Source: Aneurinibacillus sp. REN35 (GTDB taxonomy: Bacteria; Bacillota; Bacilli; Aneurinibacillales; Aneurinibacillaceae). Taken from it: 64,000 bases of DNA. Made by a program: the position numbers and the translations under genes. This document shows positions 28,018-37,982 of this stretch, in pieces; position 1 is the stretch's first letter, and each line of letters opens with the position of its first letter. The stretch spans positions 119,611 through 183,610 of the forward strand of contig NZ_JBFTXJ020000008.1 of the NCBI RefSeq assembly GCF_041379945.2, written 5' to 3'. The notes below the pieces were generated by a model. The model was not told the origin of the DNA and searched no databases. It worked only from the letters and a program-made list of their open reading frames with translations.

Positions 28018-28809
28018 TCAATCACTGATTTCTACCTGATAACCGCAGTACTTACGGACATTGAGCACACCATTCTCAAAAATTAAGTACTGACCTTTAA
28101 TCCCGATTAAGCGATCTTCAATAACCGGCTGCTTGTCCAAATTGTAGGCTTTCACCTTCTCAATCTTCTCAAGAATCGGATAGGCAAACTCCACCCACTC
28201 ATCTTCCTTCAGAATATACGGCTTATACGTATCAGGAAAATATTCGTAAATCTCTTCACGTAATGCAAGCAGGTCGATCAACTCAACATCGCCTTTTAGC
28301 ATTTTACGCCAGTCCGTTTTATCCGCTACATATTGTGTTAAATATACCTCAAGCTCTCCTGCCATCCTGCGTGTCGGTACTTCGGCGATTGGAATGGCGC
28401 GAATCGCACCCTGATCCACCCATCGCTTCTTCTCATTATTCTTGCGAGTGAGCCCTACTTTTACACCGCTGCTAAGCGCAAGGTATACATAGTGCGGAAT
28501 CATGCAATGGGCTTCTCCCCATTCGGGGTCGCGGCATGTGCCGAGATGATAATGGCATTCATGCGGCTTCACAATGCACAAATCATTTTCCGGAAGCTTG
28601 GTAAAGCAAGGATAACAATATCCGCTGTTATATGTTTTCTTGATGTTGCGCCCACAGTGGATACACTCCATACGCCCAAGCGAGGCAATGCGGACGGTAT
28701 CGCCTATCCAATCATTTACCGGTATCGCCTCTTCATCAAGCTTTAGTCTATATTGTACAGGTTCTTCGTGCCGGTGGACGAATCCCTGAATGAATCCGGA
28801 ATGCTTCAC
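28018..28809 (-). CDS. DUF2797 family protein (zinc-ribbon plus GIY-YIG-like)
   Basis: A 263-residue protein of the DUF2797 family. An N-terminal zinc-ribbon-like cluster has Cys49/52 (CIHC) and Cys65/68 (CYPC), then further Cys78, 85, 92 and 102. The middle (about 105-190) reads [16 protein letters not shown]..., R...[17 protein letters not shown]: the order and spacing look like a GIY-YIG nuclease fold, an impression that needs a profile search. The gene overlaps the upstream ABC ATPase gene by four bases, so they are translated together, although a functional link is not obvious. Confidence 0.82.
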   Translation of the reverse strand: MKHSGFIQGFVHRHEEPVQYRLKLDEEAIPVNDWIGDTVRIASLGRMECIHCGRNIKKTYNSGYCYPCFTKLPENDLCIVKPHECHYHLGTCRDPEWGEAHCMIPHYVYLALSSGVKVGLTRKNNEKKRWVDQGAIRAIPIAEVPTRRMAGELEVYLTQYVADKTDWRKMLKGDVELIDLLALREEIYEYFPDTYKPYILKEDEWVEFAYPILEKIEKVKAYNLDKQPVIEDRLIGIKGQYLIFENGVLNVRKYCGYQVEISD

Positions 28810-29552
28810 TCGTGTACTTCCTCCGGAATGTCGATAACTTTACGCAAAAATTCGCGTGTCCGCTCATTCTTCGGATTTGTAAATACTTCTTCCGGCTTTC
28901 CTTCTTCCATAATTACGCCCTGATCCATAAAAATAACCCGATCGCATACATCGCGGGCAAATCCCATCTCATGGGTAACAACAACCATCGTCATCCCTTC
29001 CTGTGCCAGCCCCTTCATAACAGCAAGCACTTCGCCGACCAATTCAGGGTCAAGCGCCGATGTCGGCTCATCAAACAACATAATTTTCGGATTCATGGCA
29101 AGCGCACGCGCAATGGCTACACGCTGCATCTGACCACCTGAGAGCTTCTCCGGGTATACATCAGCCTTATCGCGCAGGCCTACCTTTTCAAGAAGACGCA
29201 ATGCTTTCTCCCGCGCCTGAGACGAGTTCTCTTTCAACACTTTCATCGGAGCCAGCATTACATTTTCTACAACGGTCTTGTGCGGGAACAAATTAAAACG
29301 CTGAAACACCATGCCTACTTCCGTGCGAACCTGATTAATATTCACCTTGGAATCAGACAGATCGTGTCCATTGATGATAATCTGGCCGCTTGTTAATTCC
29401 TCAAGTCCGTTCAGGCAGCGCAGGAACGTACTTTTCCCCGAACCCGAAGGCCCGATGACACTGACAACCTCTTTTTCTTTGATGAGACAATCAATGCCCT
29501 TCAACACTTCCAATGAACCATAATATTTATGCAGATCTTTAACCTCAATCAT
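28806..29552 (-). CDS. Polar amino acid ABC transporter ATPase (GlnQ type)
   Basis: A 248-residue ABC ATPase of the polar amino acid class. Walker [16 protein letters not shown] is near residue 35, the signature [17 protein letters not shown] and Walker [21 protein letters not shown] follow; the ALDPELV form is typical of GlnQ/ArtM/TcyC-type proteins. ATG at 29552 is used; a GGGGA site lies 11 bases before it. No permease or binding protein gene is adjacent, so its partners must be encoded elsewhere. Confidence 0.88.
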   Translation of the reverse strand: MIEVKDLHKYYGSLEVLKGIDCLIKEKEVVSVIGPSGSGKSTFLRCLNGLEELTSGQIIINGHDLSDSKVNINQVRTEVGMVFQRFNLFPHKTVVENVMLAPMKVLKENSSQAREKALRLLEKVGLRDKADVYPEKLSGGQMQRVAIARALAMNPKIMLFDEPTSALDPELVGEVLAVMKGLAQEGMTMVVVTHEMGFARDVCDRVIFMDQGVIMEEGKPEEVFTNPKNERTREFLRKVIDIPEEVHE

Positions 29553-29609
29553 CACAGTTCCGTCCCCTTTCCAACTGCCCACTATTCTTTTTATTTTAAG
29601 GAATAAACG

Positions 29610-30800
29610 CTAATTTGTAAAATGAATTAGTGACGCTTTCTTCTCCGATTCTTTCCTTTGAAAGAAAAGTCCCATTAGAGTAAATAACAGGAACATACCA
29701 CCAAGAAAATAGAAGGCACTTCCCAAAGAAATGTGTTGAATGCCAAAGCCGCTCAAATTCGGACCGATAATACTCCCTATACTAAAGTTAATAGAAGCGA
29801 TAATGTTCGCTGCCGGAAGATATGCCTTTGGCACGAGGTCGGCTATATACGCAAGACCGAGTGAATAGAACGAGCCGATAACCCCGCCTGCCAAAAGAAG
29901 CAGGATAAGAACTCCCCACACATGGTTCCCCAGCAGCGGAACAGCCAGGAATGCCAGCCCCCCGATGAATCCGGACAGCATTAGCACCGGCTTGCGTCCA
30001 ATACGGTCACTCCACATCCCGAGCGGAAACTGTAGAATTAAACTGCCGATCCCGATTGCAGGCAGCAATATCGCTATCCAGCTCTCGCTTATGCCGATCC
30101 TCAGCCCGTATACGGGAAAGTTGCTATTCATTGACGCTTCCATGTATCCATACAGAAAGGCAGGAAAAAGGGCAAACCAGGCAAGTTGCACAGCCGTACC
30201 GTAGCGTTTTTTTGCTGGTGCCATCCCACCTGCTTCTTGTTCCGGATAAGCATGCGGCAGCGTAAGCAGCAGAAAGAATGCGAGGATAAACAACACACTG
30301 ACCGTAACAAAAGGTACCCATATGCCGTATGGAAGCAGCTTAATGCCTAGCGGCCCAATACTGAAGCCAATCGCATATGACATACCATAGATTGAAATAT
30401 TGCGTCCCCTTCTCTCGGCTGGACTATTGGATGTAATCCATAGCTGAGAGGTGTAATGAAGAGCGCTATCACCAATACCAACCAGAAAGCGAAGCACAAA
30501 CCAGAAAATTAAATTCTGCCACAACGGGAACAAAAGCGTTGCTACAATCACGAGCACAAGGCCCCCCACAAGGATTCGTTTGTAGCCCAGCTTTTGTACC
30601 GGTTTTTCAATAATCAGCATGGCCAAGAACGTTCCAATATATAAAGCGGCAGCATTCAGCCCGTTGACGTCTGAGGATACACCAGCTTTCTCCAAAAGAA
30701 TGGCAAGCAGCGGAAGCAGCAGTCCCTGGCTTATGCCGGCAATGACTACAACCATAAGCAGGATGATAAATTGATACTTCGACGATTCGGTTCGCGTCAT
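29610..30800 (-). CDS. MFS transporter
   Basis: A 396-residue major facilitator with twelve predicted helices. Motif A appears in the loop between helices 2 and 3 in weak form and again as GMWSDRIGRKPVLMLSG in the second half. ATG at 30800 is selected because GGGGGAG precedes it; the longer reading would add a hydrophilic tail. The substrate cannot be told from sequence and neighbours give no hint. It sits between the germination operon and the ABC ATPase, same strand. Confidence 0.85.
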   Translation of the reverse strand: MTRTESSKYQFIILLMVVVIAGISQGLLLPLLAILLEKAGVSSDVNGLNAAALYIGTFLAMLIIEKPVQKLGYKRILVGGLVLVIVATLLFPLWQNLIFWFVLRFLVGIGDSALHYTSQLWITSNSPAERRGRNISIYGMSYAIGFSIGPLGIKLLPYGIWVPFVTVSVLFILAFFLLLTLPHAYPEQEAGGMAPAKKRYGTAVQLAWFALFPAFLYGYMEASMNSNFPVYGLRIGISESWIAILLPAIGIGSLILQFPLGMWSDRIGRKPVLMLSGFIGGLAFLAVPLLGNHVWGVLILLLLAGGVIGSFYSLGLAYIADLVPKAYLPAANIIASINFSIGSIIGPNLSGFGIQHISLGSAFYFLGGMFLLFTLMGLFFQRKESEKKASLIHFTN

Positions 30801-30861
30801 CTCCACTCCCCCTACCATACATAAAATCTGCAATCCAACGTCTATTGTACTGCACACAAAA

Positions 30862-30894
30862 TAAAAAGGCGACGAAATTAATTCGACGCCTTTT
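30862..30894 (-). terminator. Terminator of the germinant receptor operon
   Basis: Minus-strand hairpin GGCGTCGAA-TTAA-TTTCGTCGCC (one mismatch) followed by TTTTTATTTT. It overlaps the last codons of the permease-like gene at 30878. Confidence 0.65.
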
Positions 30895-32020
30895 CATCCA
30901 CAATTCCGTTCATTTGTTCTTCAGCCGCTTCTTTCTTCATCCTGCCGAACCGGATGCGGCTAACCAGCAGGAGAAGCAGCGGAATAATAAGGACAAAGAT
31001 AGGAGAAGTAATCGTTCGGATATGAGTAATGTAGAGGTTAAAATCAAGCGATGCTTGTATCACCCCTCCAGATAATCCTACAATAAGAAAGCAGAGCGGA
31101 ATCACCAGTGGACTTACGCTTTTGACTCCAGTCAAATGCGCTACTCCATGTGACAACGTATAGAAAATAACGATGAACTCAAGCAAGATAATCATAATGT
31201 AGATACCTAAGAACAAAATATCAATCCGTTCCACAAACTCTCCGATTTTTACGAAACGCATAGCCGCTATATAGGGATAATTGGAGCTTTGAGCCGCTCC
31301 AAGGCCCAGAACACCAATGGATACCAGTACACGATAAGCCAAGTACAGGCCGCTTACAGCGATTGCACTGTAAGCCCATTTTGCCGTATTCTTTCCCCGC
31401 TTTACATATGGAATAATACCGATGAAAAAAACCACTTCTCCAATCGGAAATACATATTGCAAATACGAAGTAAACAAAATCTCTCCAGCGGGTCGATCCC
31501 AAAGCGGCAGAATCTGTTCAAGCTGAAATTTTCCTACAAGCAGAAAGTTAATGAAAACAAGGAGGATGAAATAAAAAGGAAACGCAACCTGCGCAAACCT
31601 CGCAAATGCTTCCAACCCCCTGTATACGGCGTACGCAGCTACCAATACCATCCCCATAACGTATACGTTTGGTGATAACTCAGGTGTTAGTACAGATACG
31701 ATAAATTCACCAAAGCCTCTGGCAAAAACAACGGCCACCTCAAGCGTGAACAAAATATATAACAAAGTGATTAGCTTGCCTAGCCATGTACCAAGAATAG
31801 CCTCGGCATACTCGAACAATGTCTTTTCCGGATGACGCCTCTGCAACTGAAAAAGTAGATACATCGTAAAAATCCCAAGCGGGATGGCGATTAAATTGGC
31901 GATCGCCCCATCTTGTCCACCATAGATAAAATCATAATTCGTATTGCTTGAGGTCGCGGTAAGATACATCAGCATCAGAATAAAAAGCTGTCCGGCTGAG
32001 ATTCTTCCCTTCTCATACAT
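30878..32020 (-). CDS. Spore germinant receptor B subunit (GerAB/spore permease)
   Basis: A 380-residue membrane protein with ten helices, of the APC-like spore permease family. Landmarks: ISAGQLFILMLMYL at the N-terminus, IAIPLGIFTMYLLFQLQRRHP and PFYFILLVFINF. It would be the ligand-binding B subunit of a GerA-type receptor in the spore inner membrane. ATG at 32020 is used (GGAGGTGA upstream); a TTG one codon earlier is possible. It closes the A-C-D-B operon. Confidence 0.9.
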   Translation of the reverse strand: MYEKGRISAGQLFILMLMYLTATSSNTNYDFIYGGQDGAIANLIAIPLGIFTMYLLFQLQRRHPEKTLFEYAEAILGTWLGKLITLLYILFTLEVAVVFARGFGEFIVSVLTPELSPNVYVMGMVLVAAYAVYRGLEAFARFAQVAFPFYFILLVFINFLLVGKFQLEQILPLWDRPAGEILFTSYLQYVFPIGEVVFFIGIIPYVKRGKNTAKWAYSAIAVSGLYLAYRVLVSIGVLGLGAAQSSNYPYIAAMRFVKIGEFVERIDILFLGIYIMIILLEFIVIFYTLSHGVAHLTGVKSVSPLVIPLCFLIVGLSGGVIQASLDFNLYITHIRTITSPIFVLIIPLLLLLVSRIRFGRMKKEAAEEQMNGIVDEKASN

Positions 32021-32035
32021 CAAATCACCTCCTGT

Positions 32036-32278
32036 TCATATGCTCACACCAAAGACTGTCTGCAATAACCTGCGGGCGATTGGCGCTATCATTTTATGTT
32101 CACCGTACAATAGCGTCCCTGTCTCCCATCCGAAGGTAGGCATGATAATGACGAAGTACGCCAGCGCACTGATAACTACGAATACCGTTAAATCCCGCCA
32201 TTCTTTATTTTTGCCAAACAGCCATACGCGCAAAATCACATACACAAAAAACAGGACAAAAAGCAGGGTAATTATCAT
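32036..32278 (-). CDS. Small two-helix membrane protein, receptor D subunit type
   Basis: An 80-residue protein with two membrane helices (about residues 3-20 and 30-50) and a C-terminal soluble end. Small two-helix D proteins encoded within germinant receptor operons are known to modulate germination. Position between the C and B genes, and ATGA overlap with the C-subunit gene, support this role. Sequence in D proteins is poorly conserved, so the call depends on size, topology and context. Confidence 0.75.
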   Translation of the reverse strand: MIITLLFVLFFVYVILRVWLFGKNKEWRDLTVFVVISALAYFVIIMPTFGWETGTLLYGEHKMIAPIARRLLQTVFGVSI

Positions 32279-33501
32279 TTGGTTTCACCCGCTTTCATCT
32301 GACTAATCATTCCATTACGTAATGTGCTCCAATGGATGTGAATATCAATAGGAATCGTAGGATAGATGTCTTTCCACTGATTCTTATTCTTATACCAATA
32401 CTGCTTGTGCTGACGGTGAATAAGCGAAGCGAAATTAAAGATATCGACCTTATCTTTCTTCTGAATTCTATCTAATAAAATTCGCATGTCCTGTTTCATT
32501 TTGCGCTCGATGATGTTCTCTAAATGCTGCATCGTCTCTCTTTTGGTAAGATCAAGCTGTGTCCCTGTCTCAAGTACGGTGCCTTCAAGGGTAAGATCCA
32601 CCTTAATTCTTGGCTTGCCATTCTCTATTACTGAACTCTGCTTACGGCTCTTCACCTTCAATTGCATTGCCGTATTAAATTTTTTCTCCTTCTCACCTTT
32701 TTCTTTCGTAAGCGAGATTGAATAGATGACTTCCGGGTCTTGTTGATTGATCCTTTGAAGTAAGCGAAACGAACGAACTTCCTTCTTCGGAAGCAGCGTC
32801 ACATACGGATTTTGATTCGGGCTCGATGAATTAACTATAACTCCATCCGTAATGATAATCTGCTCTTTCTTATCTTTTCCCTTCACCTTACTTACCTGTC
32901 CGGTAACAAAACCTTCATACGGATTGGCATACGAATTGATTAAATCCCGCAGACTCACAATGACCGTGCGCCCCCATTCGGACTGGTTGTTAATAATGCC
33001 ACTAAGCTCATCTCCCATGGTCACTTCTCCGGTAGGCTGCGCGGTAACAATCTCTTCCGCTGTATTTTTAGCGATAAGCACCCAACTGGAAAAGCGAATT
33101 TCGCGATTGCGGGCAAAGAAATCGACAGCTTCATTTAATACTTTCTGCTGTGTTAAGGTTCTGCCGAAAATGATGACCTTACTATGGAACCAGATGAGCT
33201 TACCGGATGTCTGGGCGCGCATGTTTTTTGTCGCTTCCATCAAAGTGTCCCCCGTCGCCCGTGTCGTATAGACTACCTCCCGTGATATCGCCGCATTCTT
33301 TTCTTTTGCAGGCTTAACGGACTGAATAGATAGAATGAACTTCTTATGCTTGGGGTCGTAATCTACACCCGTGATCATAACTACATTCAATTGATTCAAT
33401 TCACGAATGGCAATGCCGCCCTCGGCCGTAGCACAGCCCTGTAGAACGGGGAGTAACAGAAGGAACAACAGGGCAAATATGTAACGCTTCTTCTGCATCA
33501 T
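32275..33501 (-). CDS. Spore germinant receptor C subunit lipoprotein (GerAC family)
   Basis: A 408-residue lipoprotein: signal peptide ending in the lipobox LQGCATAEGG (Cys about 23), then the Ger(x)C domains with AIRELNQLNVVMITGVDYD near the start and a charged C-terminal domain. It would be the outer C subunit of the receptor. The start overlaps the A-subunit stop by one base (TAATG), and two adjacent ATGs exist. The end overlaps the D-subunit start by four bases, showing tight coupling. Confidence 0.92.
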   Translation of the reverse strand: MMQKKRYIFALLFLLLLPVLQGCATAEGGIAIRELNQLNVVMITGVDYDPKHKKFILSIQSVKPAKEKNAAISREVVYTTRATGDTLMEATKNMRAQTSGKLIWFHSKVIIFGRTLTQQKVLNEAVDFFARNREIRFSSWVLIAKNTAEEIVTAQPTGEVTMGDELSGIINNQSEWGRTVIVSLRDLINSYANPYEGFVTGQVSKVKGKDKKEQIIITDGVIVNSSSPNQNPYVTLLPKKEVRSFRLLQRINQQDPEVIYSISLTKEKGEKEKKFNTAMQLKVKSRKQSSVIENGKPRIKVDLTLEGTVLETGTQLDLTKRETMQHLENIIERKMKQDMRILLDRIQKKDKVDIFNFASLIHRQHKQYWYKNKNQWKDIYPTIPIDIHIHWSTLRNGMISQMKAGETK

Positions 33502-35108
33502 TATCCCCCCTCCCCTTTATGAGGTGGATTCGCCGGAACATCTGAACGCCTTACATCTTTTTTCTGGATATAATCCTGCCGCCATTTGCGCAGCGGATAC
33601 GGCAGCACAAAAATTTCACTGCCCCATGTGCGCAGATGCATCGGTGCAATTGGAGACATGTAAGGAACACCGAATGTACGCAGTCCACACATGTGGATAC
33701 CGAGTGCGACCAGCGCAATGGCAATACCGAACAATCCAAGACTCGCTGCAATCAGCATCATAGGGAAGCGCAGCAAGCGCGTCGTCATCGATAGATTAAA
33801 CGCCGGTATGGTAAAGGAGGCAATCCCTGTGAATGCCACAACAATAACCATCGCCTGCGAGATAATCCCGGCCTCTACCGCTGCCTGTCCCACAACAAGC
33901 GCACCAACGATACTAACCGCAGAACCTACCGGACGTGGAAGCCGTACGCCGGCTTCCCGCAGCACTTCAAATGACACTTCCATAATCAGCGCTTCAATCA
34001 ATGCAGGAAACGGCACACCGGCACGAGCTGAAATAACGGTTAACAGGAGCGGTGTCGGTATAAGTTCCTGATGGAATGTAGTTACTGCGATATAAAAGGC
34101 AGGTCCAAGCAGTGCAATCAGAAAGGTTAAGGTACGCAAAATACGGATCGCTGTTGAAAAATAGAAGCGTTGATAATAATCTTCGCTCGCCTGCATAAAA
34201 TCGTAGAAGACGGAAGGAACGATCAGCACAAAGGGAGTTCCGTCAATAATAATCGCTACCCTTCCTTCAGAAAGTGCCGATGCGACCTTATCCGCGCGTT
34301 CCGTTGAGATAATTTGCGGAAATGGAGAATAGACACTATCCTCAATCAGTTCTTCTAACTGCGCACTCTCAAGCAATACATCAATGTCAACCATCTCAAG
34401 ACGTTTGCGAACCGAGTTCAGTACATCTTCTTCCACCAAATCACGAATATACATGAAGACAACCATAGTCTGACTGCGCTTGCCCAACTTGATCATCTCT
34501 GATTTCAAATCCGGCGTACGCATGCGTTTTCTAATGAGTGCCGTGTTATTTTGCAGCTTCTCTGTAAAGCCTTCCCTTGGCCCACGCACCAACGGCTCCG
34601 CTTCCGGCTCCGAAATAGAGCGTGACGGATAACCAGGTGTTACAACAGCAATGGCATATTCCATATGATCAACAAAAACGATCGAACAGCCAGCCGTTAT
34701 CATCTCCACCAGCTTCTTCAAATCATGAACAGGCATCATCTTTTGTGCTGTAATGACCTGATCTTCCACATGGCCAAAAAACGATTCCGGCCCCATCTGC
34801 AAAAGCGGATGAATGACATGGAGGTCAACGATCGTCTCGTTTACTAAATCATCAAGAAAAAGAACCGCTCCTTCTGGCAATCGTCCTTCTTCCTCTGTTT
34901 TGGCATGTGGAAACGTGAGGCGATGGGAAACAAATACGTCGACATCTTTGAATAACTCTGTTACACGCGCGACATTGACAGCCGTTAGTGGATCAATACC
35001 AATCTCTTCAAGGGGCCTGCTATCAATAGCATTTTCATTGCTGTTATCTTGTTCCTGTTCGGTTTCATGCATTGCTTTTGGACGCTTTGGTTTTTTAAAT
35101 TCTCCCAT
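33501..35108 (-). CDS. Spore germinant receptor A subunit (GerAA family)
   Basis: A 535-residue protein of the GerAA/SpoVAF family. A long hydrophilic N-domain (about 1-300; ALLIRKRMRTPDLKSEMIKLGKRSQT region and DGTPFVLIVP near its end) is followed by about five helices with the conserved PTPLLLTVISARAGVPFPALIEALIMEVSFEVLREAGVRLP block. ATG at 35108 has GGGTGAT before it, five bases away. The first 35 residues are highly charged. First gene of an A-C-D-B receptor operon; the ligand is unknown. Confidence 0.92.
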   Translation of the reverse strand: MGEFKKPKRPKAMHETEQEQDNSNENAIDSRPLEEIGIDPLTAVNVARVTELFKDVDVFVSHRLTFPHAKTEEEGRLPEGAVLFLDDLVNETIVDLHVIHPLLQMGPESFFGHVEDQVITAQKMMPVHDLKKLVEMITAGCSIVFVDHMEYAIAVVTPGYPSRSISEPEAEPLVRGPREGFTEKLQNNTALIRKRMRTPDLKSEMIKLGKRSQTMVVFMYIRDLVEEDVLNSVRKRLEMVDIDVLLESAQLEELIEDSVYSPFPQIISTERADKVASALSEGRVAIIIDGTPFVLIVPSVFYDFMQASEDYYQRFYFSTAIRILRTLTFLIALLGPAFYIAVTTFHQELIPTPLLLTVISARAGVPFPALIEALIMEVSFEVLREAGVRLPRPVGSAVSIVGALVVGQAAVEAGIISQAMVIVVAFTGIASFTIPAFNLSMTTRLLRFPMMLIAASLGLFGIAIALVALGIHMCGLRTFGVPYMSPIAPMHLRTWGSEIFVLPYPLRKWRQDYIQKKDVRRSDVPANPPHKGEGG

Positions 35109-35213
35109 TTTTATCACCCGCTTTATGTATGAATGACACGCACCACGTCGATAGCTTTTTTAGGTTGTGCAGGAATAGGTAAAATATACAACCTGCAACT
35201 TTTTGCACATTCA

Positions 35214-35242
35214 TTGACAAATGTGTAAAGGTTCTTCATAAT
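35214..35242 (+). promoter_or_regulatory. SigA-type promoter of proBAC
   Basis: TTGACA (35214-35219), 17-base spacer, CATAAT (35237-35242): perfect -35 and five of six at -10. Transcription would start near 35249, ahead of the T-box leader. Confidence 0.8.
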
Positions 35243-35248
35243 AAGATT

Positions 35249-35523
35249 CAAGTTTGAAGCCGTTATAATACGTAATGTGTTGATGAGGACCAGTACGGCA
35301 GGAGCCTGCGTTCAGAGAGCAAATCATTTGCTGTGAGATTTGCCGCATGGTTTGTCGGAACCCGCCTCGGAGCGCCAGGGATGAACCTGGCCAGGGTCCT
35401 CTCCCTGTTATCAATGAGGCCAAGCGGACATGTGCATGTATGCTCATGTCAACAAAGGTGGTACCGCGGAAGCTAAGCTTTTCGTCCTTTTTATTATGGA
35501 TGAGAAGCTTTTTTTATTTAGAA
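35249..35523 (+). ncRNA. T-box leader (proline) upstream of proB
   Basis: The leader holds AGAGAGC near its start region, a long Stem I and the T-box proper AGGTGGTACCGCGG (35456-35469), whose TGGT bulge can pair with an uncharged tRNA ending ACCA. The genes controlled make proline, so tRNA-Pro is the expected ligand; GAACCCGCC at 35358-35366 offers a CCC/CCG specifier candidate. Uncharged tRNA would prevent the terminator that follows. The 35109-35564 gap contains this element and the two flanking promoters. Confidence 0.92.
35475..35523 (+). terminator. T-box-controlled terminator
   Basis: AAGCTTTTCGTCC-loop-GGATGAGAAGCTT followed by seven T, immediately after the T-box sequence. Confidence 0.88.
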
Positions 35524-35564
35524 GATCAACAACAATACCAAAGGAGCAGAGGTGGTTTAATAAG

Positions 35565-36725
35565 ATGGATACCAAAAGAAAACACCGAATCGTGGTGAAA
35601 ATCGGCAGTAGTTCGTTAACCAATCCGACGGGAGGACTGTCCCGTGAAAAGCTTGAAGAGCATGTGGCTGCGCTTGCTGCGCTAAAAAAAGCGGGACACG
35701 AAGTGATCCTCGTATCCTCAGGCGCCGTAGCAGCCGGATTTACGACACTTGGGTATCCATCCCGCCCCGTTACGCTCGAAGGAAAGCAAGCGGCCGCAGC
35801 TGTTGGGCAAGGGTTGTTAATCCAGGCTTATAATGATGCACTGCGTGCACAGCAGCTAAACGGAGCGCAAATTCTGCTTACACGTGATGATTTCTCCAAG
35901 CGCAATCGCTACCACAATGCTCAACGCGCACTTAATGAATTGCTGAAGCGTGGGACGATTCCTATTATTAATGAAAATGACTGCGTAGCCGTTGATGAGC
36001 TGACATTCGGCGACAATGATATGCTGTCCGCCCTGGTGGCGGGATTCTTACGCGCTGATGATCTGATTATCCTAACGGATACAGATGGGCTGTATGATGC
36101 TGATCCACGTACCAATCCACATGCGAAAAAGTTCACGCTGATCGAAGACATCACCCCGGAAATCGAGGCGTTGGCAGGGGATGCCGGAAGCAGCGTCGGC
36201 ACTGGCGGAATGCGCTCGAAGATTCATGCAGCCAAATTCGCTCTCTCGCTCGGCATCGATATTTTCATCGGAACCGGCACTGGAGCTGATAAACTGTTGG
36301 ATATTCTTACGGGCAAGGGGGAAGGAACATATTTCCGCAATCAGATGAAGGCGCCTCTTAAGTCTCATAAACAATGGATTGCCTTCCATGCGGAAAGCGA
36401 CGGAAAAATCGAAGTCGATCAAGGGGCAGCACAAGCGCTGCTCTATGAAGGCAAAAGTCTCCTTCCGTCAGGCATTACGGCTGTCACAGGAGAATTCACC
36501 TGCGGGCAGGTTGTAAAGATCGTGGATACACAGGGCAATCTCTTAGGTAAAGGCGAAGTCAATTATTCCGCTGAGCAATTAGAACAGGTAAAAGGAGAAT
36601 CGACCACATTCTCTAAAGAGAAGCTCGGTATCCACCGGGTAGAGGTCGTGCACCGTGACAATTGGGTAACATTGTATATTGAAGATACAGCGAAACAAAA
36701 ATATAAGGAGGAGATTATGCAATGA
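35565..36725 (+). CDS. proB: Glutamate 5-kinase
   Basis: A 386-residue ProB: kinase domain (about 1-260; [28 protein letters not shown] [31 protein letters not shown] and DGLYDADPR) plus a C-terminal PUA domain (about 280-370). It phosphorylates glutamate, the first and feedback-controlled step to proline. ATG at 35565 is chosen over longer readings because AGAGGTGG precedes it and the protein starts [11 protein letters not shown] here. The stop overlaps the proA start by four bases (ATGA). Confidence 0.95.
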   Translation: MDTKRKHRIVVKIGSSSLTNPTGGLSREKLEEHVAALAALKKAGHEVILVSSGAVAAGFTTLGYPSRPVTLEGKQAAAAVGQGLLIQAYNDALRAQQLNGAQILLTRDDFSKRNRYHNAQRALNELLKRGTIPIINENDCVAVDELTFGDNDMLSALVAGFLRADDLIILTDTDGLYDADPRTNPHAKKFTLIEDITPEIEALAGDAGSSVGTGGMRSKIHAAKFALSLGIDIFIGTGTGADKLLDILTGKGEGTYFRNQMKAPLKSHKQWIAFHAESDGKIEVDQGAAQALLYEGKSLLPSGITAVTGEFTCGQVVKIVDTQGNLLGKGEVNYSAEQLEQVKGESTTFSKEKLGIHRVEVVHRDNWVTLYIEDTAKQKYKEEIMQ

Positions 36726-37969
36726 CTTTACTAGATAAAGCAGCAGCAGCTAAAAAAGCGGCGGCACAGATGGTGACGCTGACGACCGAGGAAAAGAACG
36801 AAGCGCTGCGCGTGATGGCGGATGCGCTTGAGGATAACATTGCAGACATTCTCAAATCCAATCAAAAAGATGTGGAAGCAGCAAAAAAAGCAGGGGTTAC
36901 CGATGCATTGATTGATCGCCTTGCGCTTTCAGAATCACGCATTCGTGACATGGCACAGGGACTGCGCGACGTCGTTCACCTTGAAGATCCAATCGGCGAA
37001 GTGCTCGAAGCATGGGATCGCCCAAATGGTCTTCATATTACGAAAGTGCGTGTTCCACTTGGTGTCATTGGCATGATTTATGAAGCGCGCCCGAACGTTA
37101 CGGTCGATGCAACGGGTCTCTGTTTGAAAGCCGGCAATGCCGTTGTGCTGCGTGGAAGTTCTTCTGCCCTTCACTCCAATCAGAAGCTTGTCAAAGTATT
37201 GCGCGAGGCGCTGCGCACAACAAAGATCACAGAAGAAGCCGTGCAGCTCCTTGAAGAAGGGTCGCGCGATGAAGTCAATGCGATGCTGAAATTGAATGAA
37301 TATCTCGACGTCCTCATTCCGCGAGGCGGAGCCGGGTTGATCCGGTCTGTGGTGGATAATGCATCCGTCCCGGTACTTGAAACAGGAGCAGGGAATTGCC
37401 ATGTCTATGTCGATGAATCCGCCCAGCCGGATATGGCTGAGCAAATCGTCGTCAATGCAAAAACACACCGTCCGGCCGTCTGTAATGCCGCTGAAAAACT
37501 ACTCGTACATGAAGCATGGGCAGCCAAGTACCTCTCTTCTCTGCTTAGCGCATTGAAAGAGAAAAACGTGGAACTTCGCGGGTGTGAACGCACATGCAAG
37601 CTAGCCGGAGATCTAGAGATCATCCCTGCTACCGAAGAAGATTGGAGTACAGAATACCTCGATTATACGATCGCGGTAGCTGTGGTCGATTCACTTGAAC
37701 AGGCGATTGATCATATTAATCAATATAGCACGAAGCATTCGGAAGCCATTATTACCGAATCAGAGAACAATGCACGCAGCTTTCAGATACGTGTTGACTC
37801 CGCGGCAGTCTATCATAATGCGTCCACTCGTTTTACCGATGGAGCGGAATTTGGATTTGGAGCTGAAATCGGCATTAGCACACAGAAATTGCATGCGCGC
37901 GGCCCAATGGGCTTGCCGTCTCTTACCTCTTCTAAATACGTCATCTACGGTACAGGGCAAATCAGATAA
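36722..37969 (+). CDS. proA: Gamma-glutamyl phosphate reductase
   Basis: A 415-residue aldehyde-dehydrogenase-fold ProA that reduces glutamyl phosphate with NADPH. The catalytic Cys is in [16 protein letters not shown] (about residue 255), with [13 protein letters not shown] before it and [22 protein letters not shown] near the end. It is coupled to proB by overlap and 13 bases ahead of proC. ProB and ProA form a channel for the unstable intermediate. Confidence 0.96.
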   Translation: MTLLDKAAAAKKAAAQMVTLTTEEKNEALRVMADALEDNIADILKSNQKDVEAAKKAGVTDALIDRLALSESRIRDMAQGLRDVVHLEDPIGEVLEAWDRPNGLHITKVRVPLGVIGMIYEARPNVTVDATGLCLKAGNAVVLRGSSSALHSNQKLVKVLREALRTTKITEEAVQLLEEGSRDEVNAMLKLNEYLDVLIPRGGAGLIRSVVDNASVPVLETGAGNCHVYVDESAQPDMAEQIVVNAKTHRPAVCNAAEKLLVHEAWAAKYLSSLLSALKEKNVELRGCERTCKLAGDLEIIPATEEDWSTEYLDYTIAVAVVDSLEQAIDHINQYSTKHSEAIITESENNARSFQIRVDSAAVYHNASTRFTDGAEFGFGAEIGISTQKLHARGPMGLPSLTSSKYVIYGTGQIR

Positions 37970-37982
37970 AGGGGAGAAAAAT

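Noticed and set aside
35161..35193. AGGTTGT...ACAACCT inverted repeat between the germination operon and proB
   Set aside because: Seven-base arms with a 19-base loop in AT-rich DNA; I could not tie it to a promoter and see no second copy.
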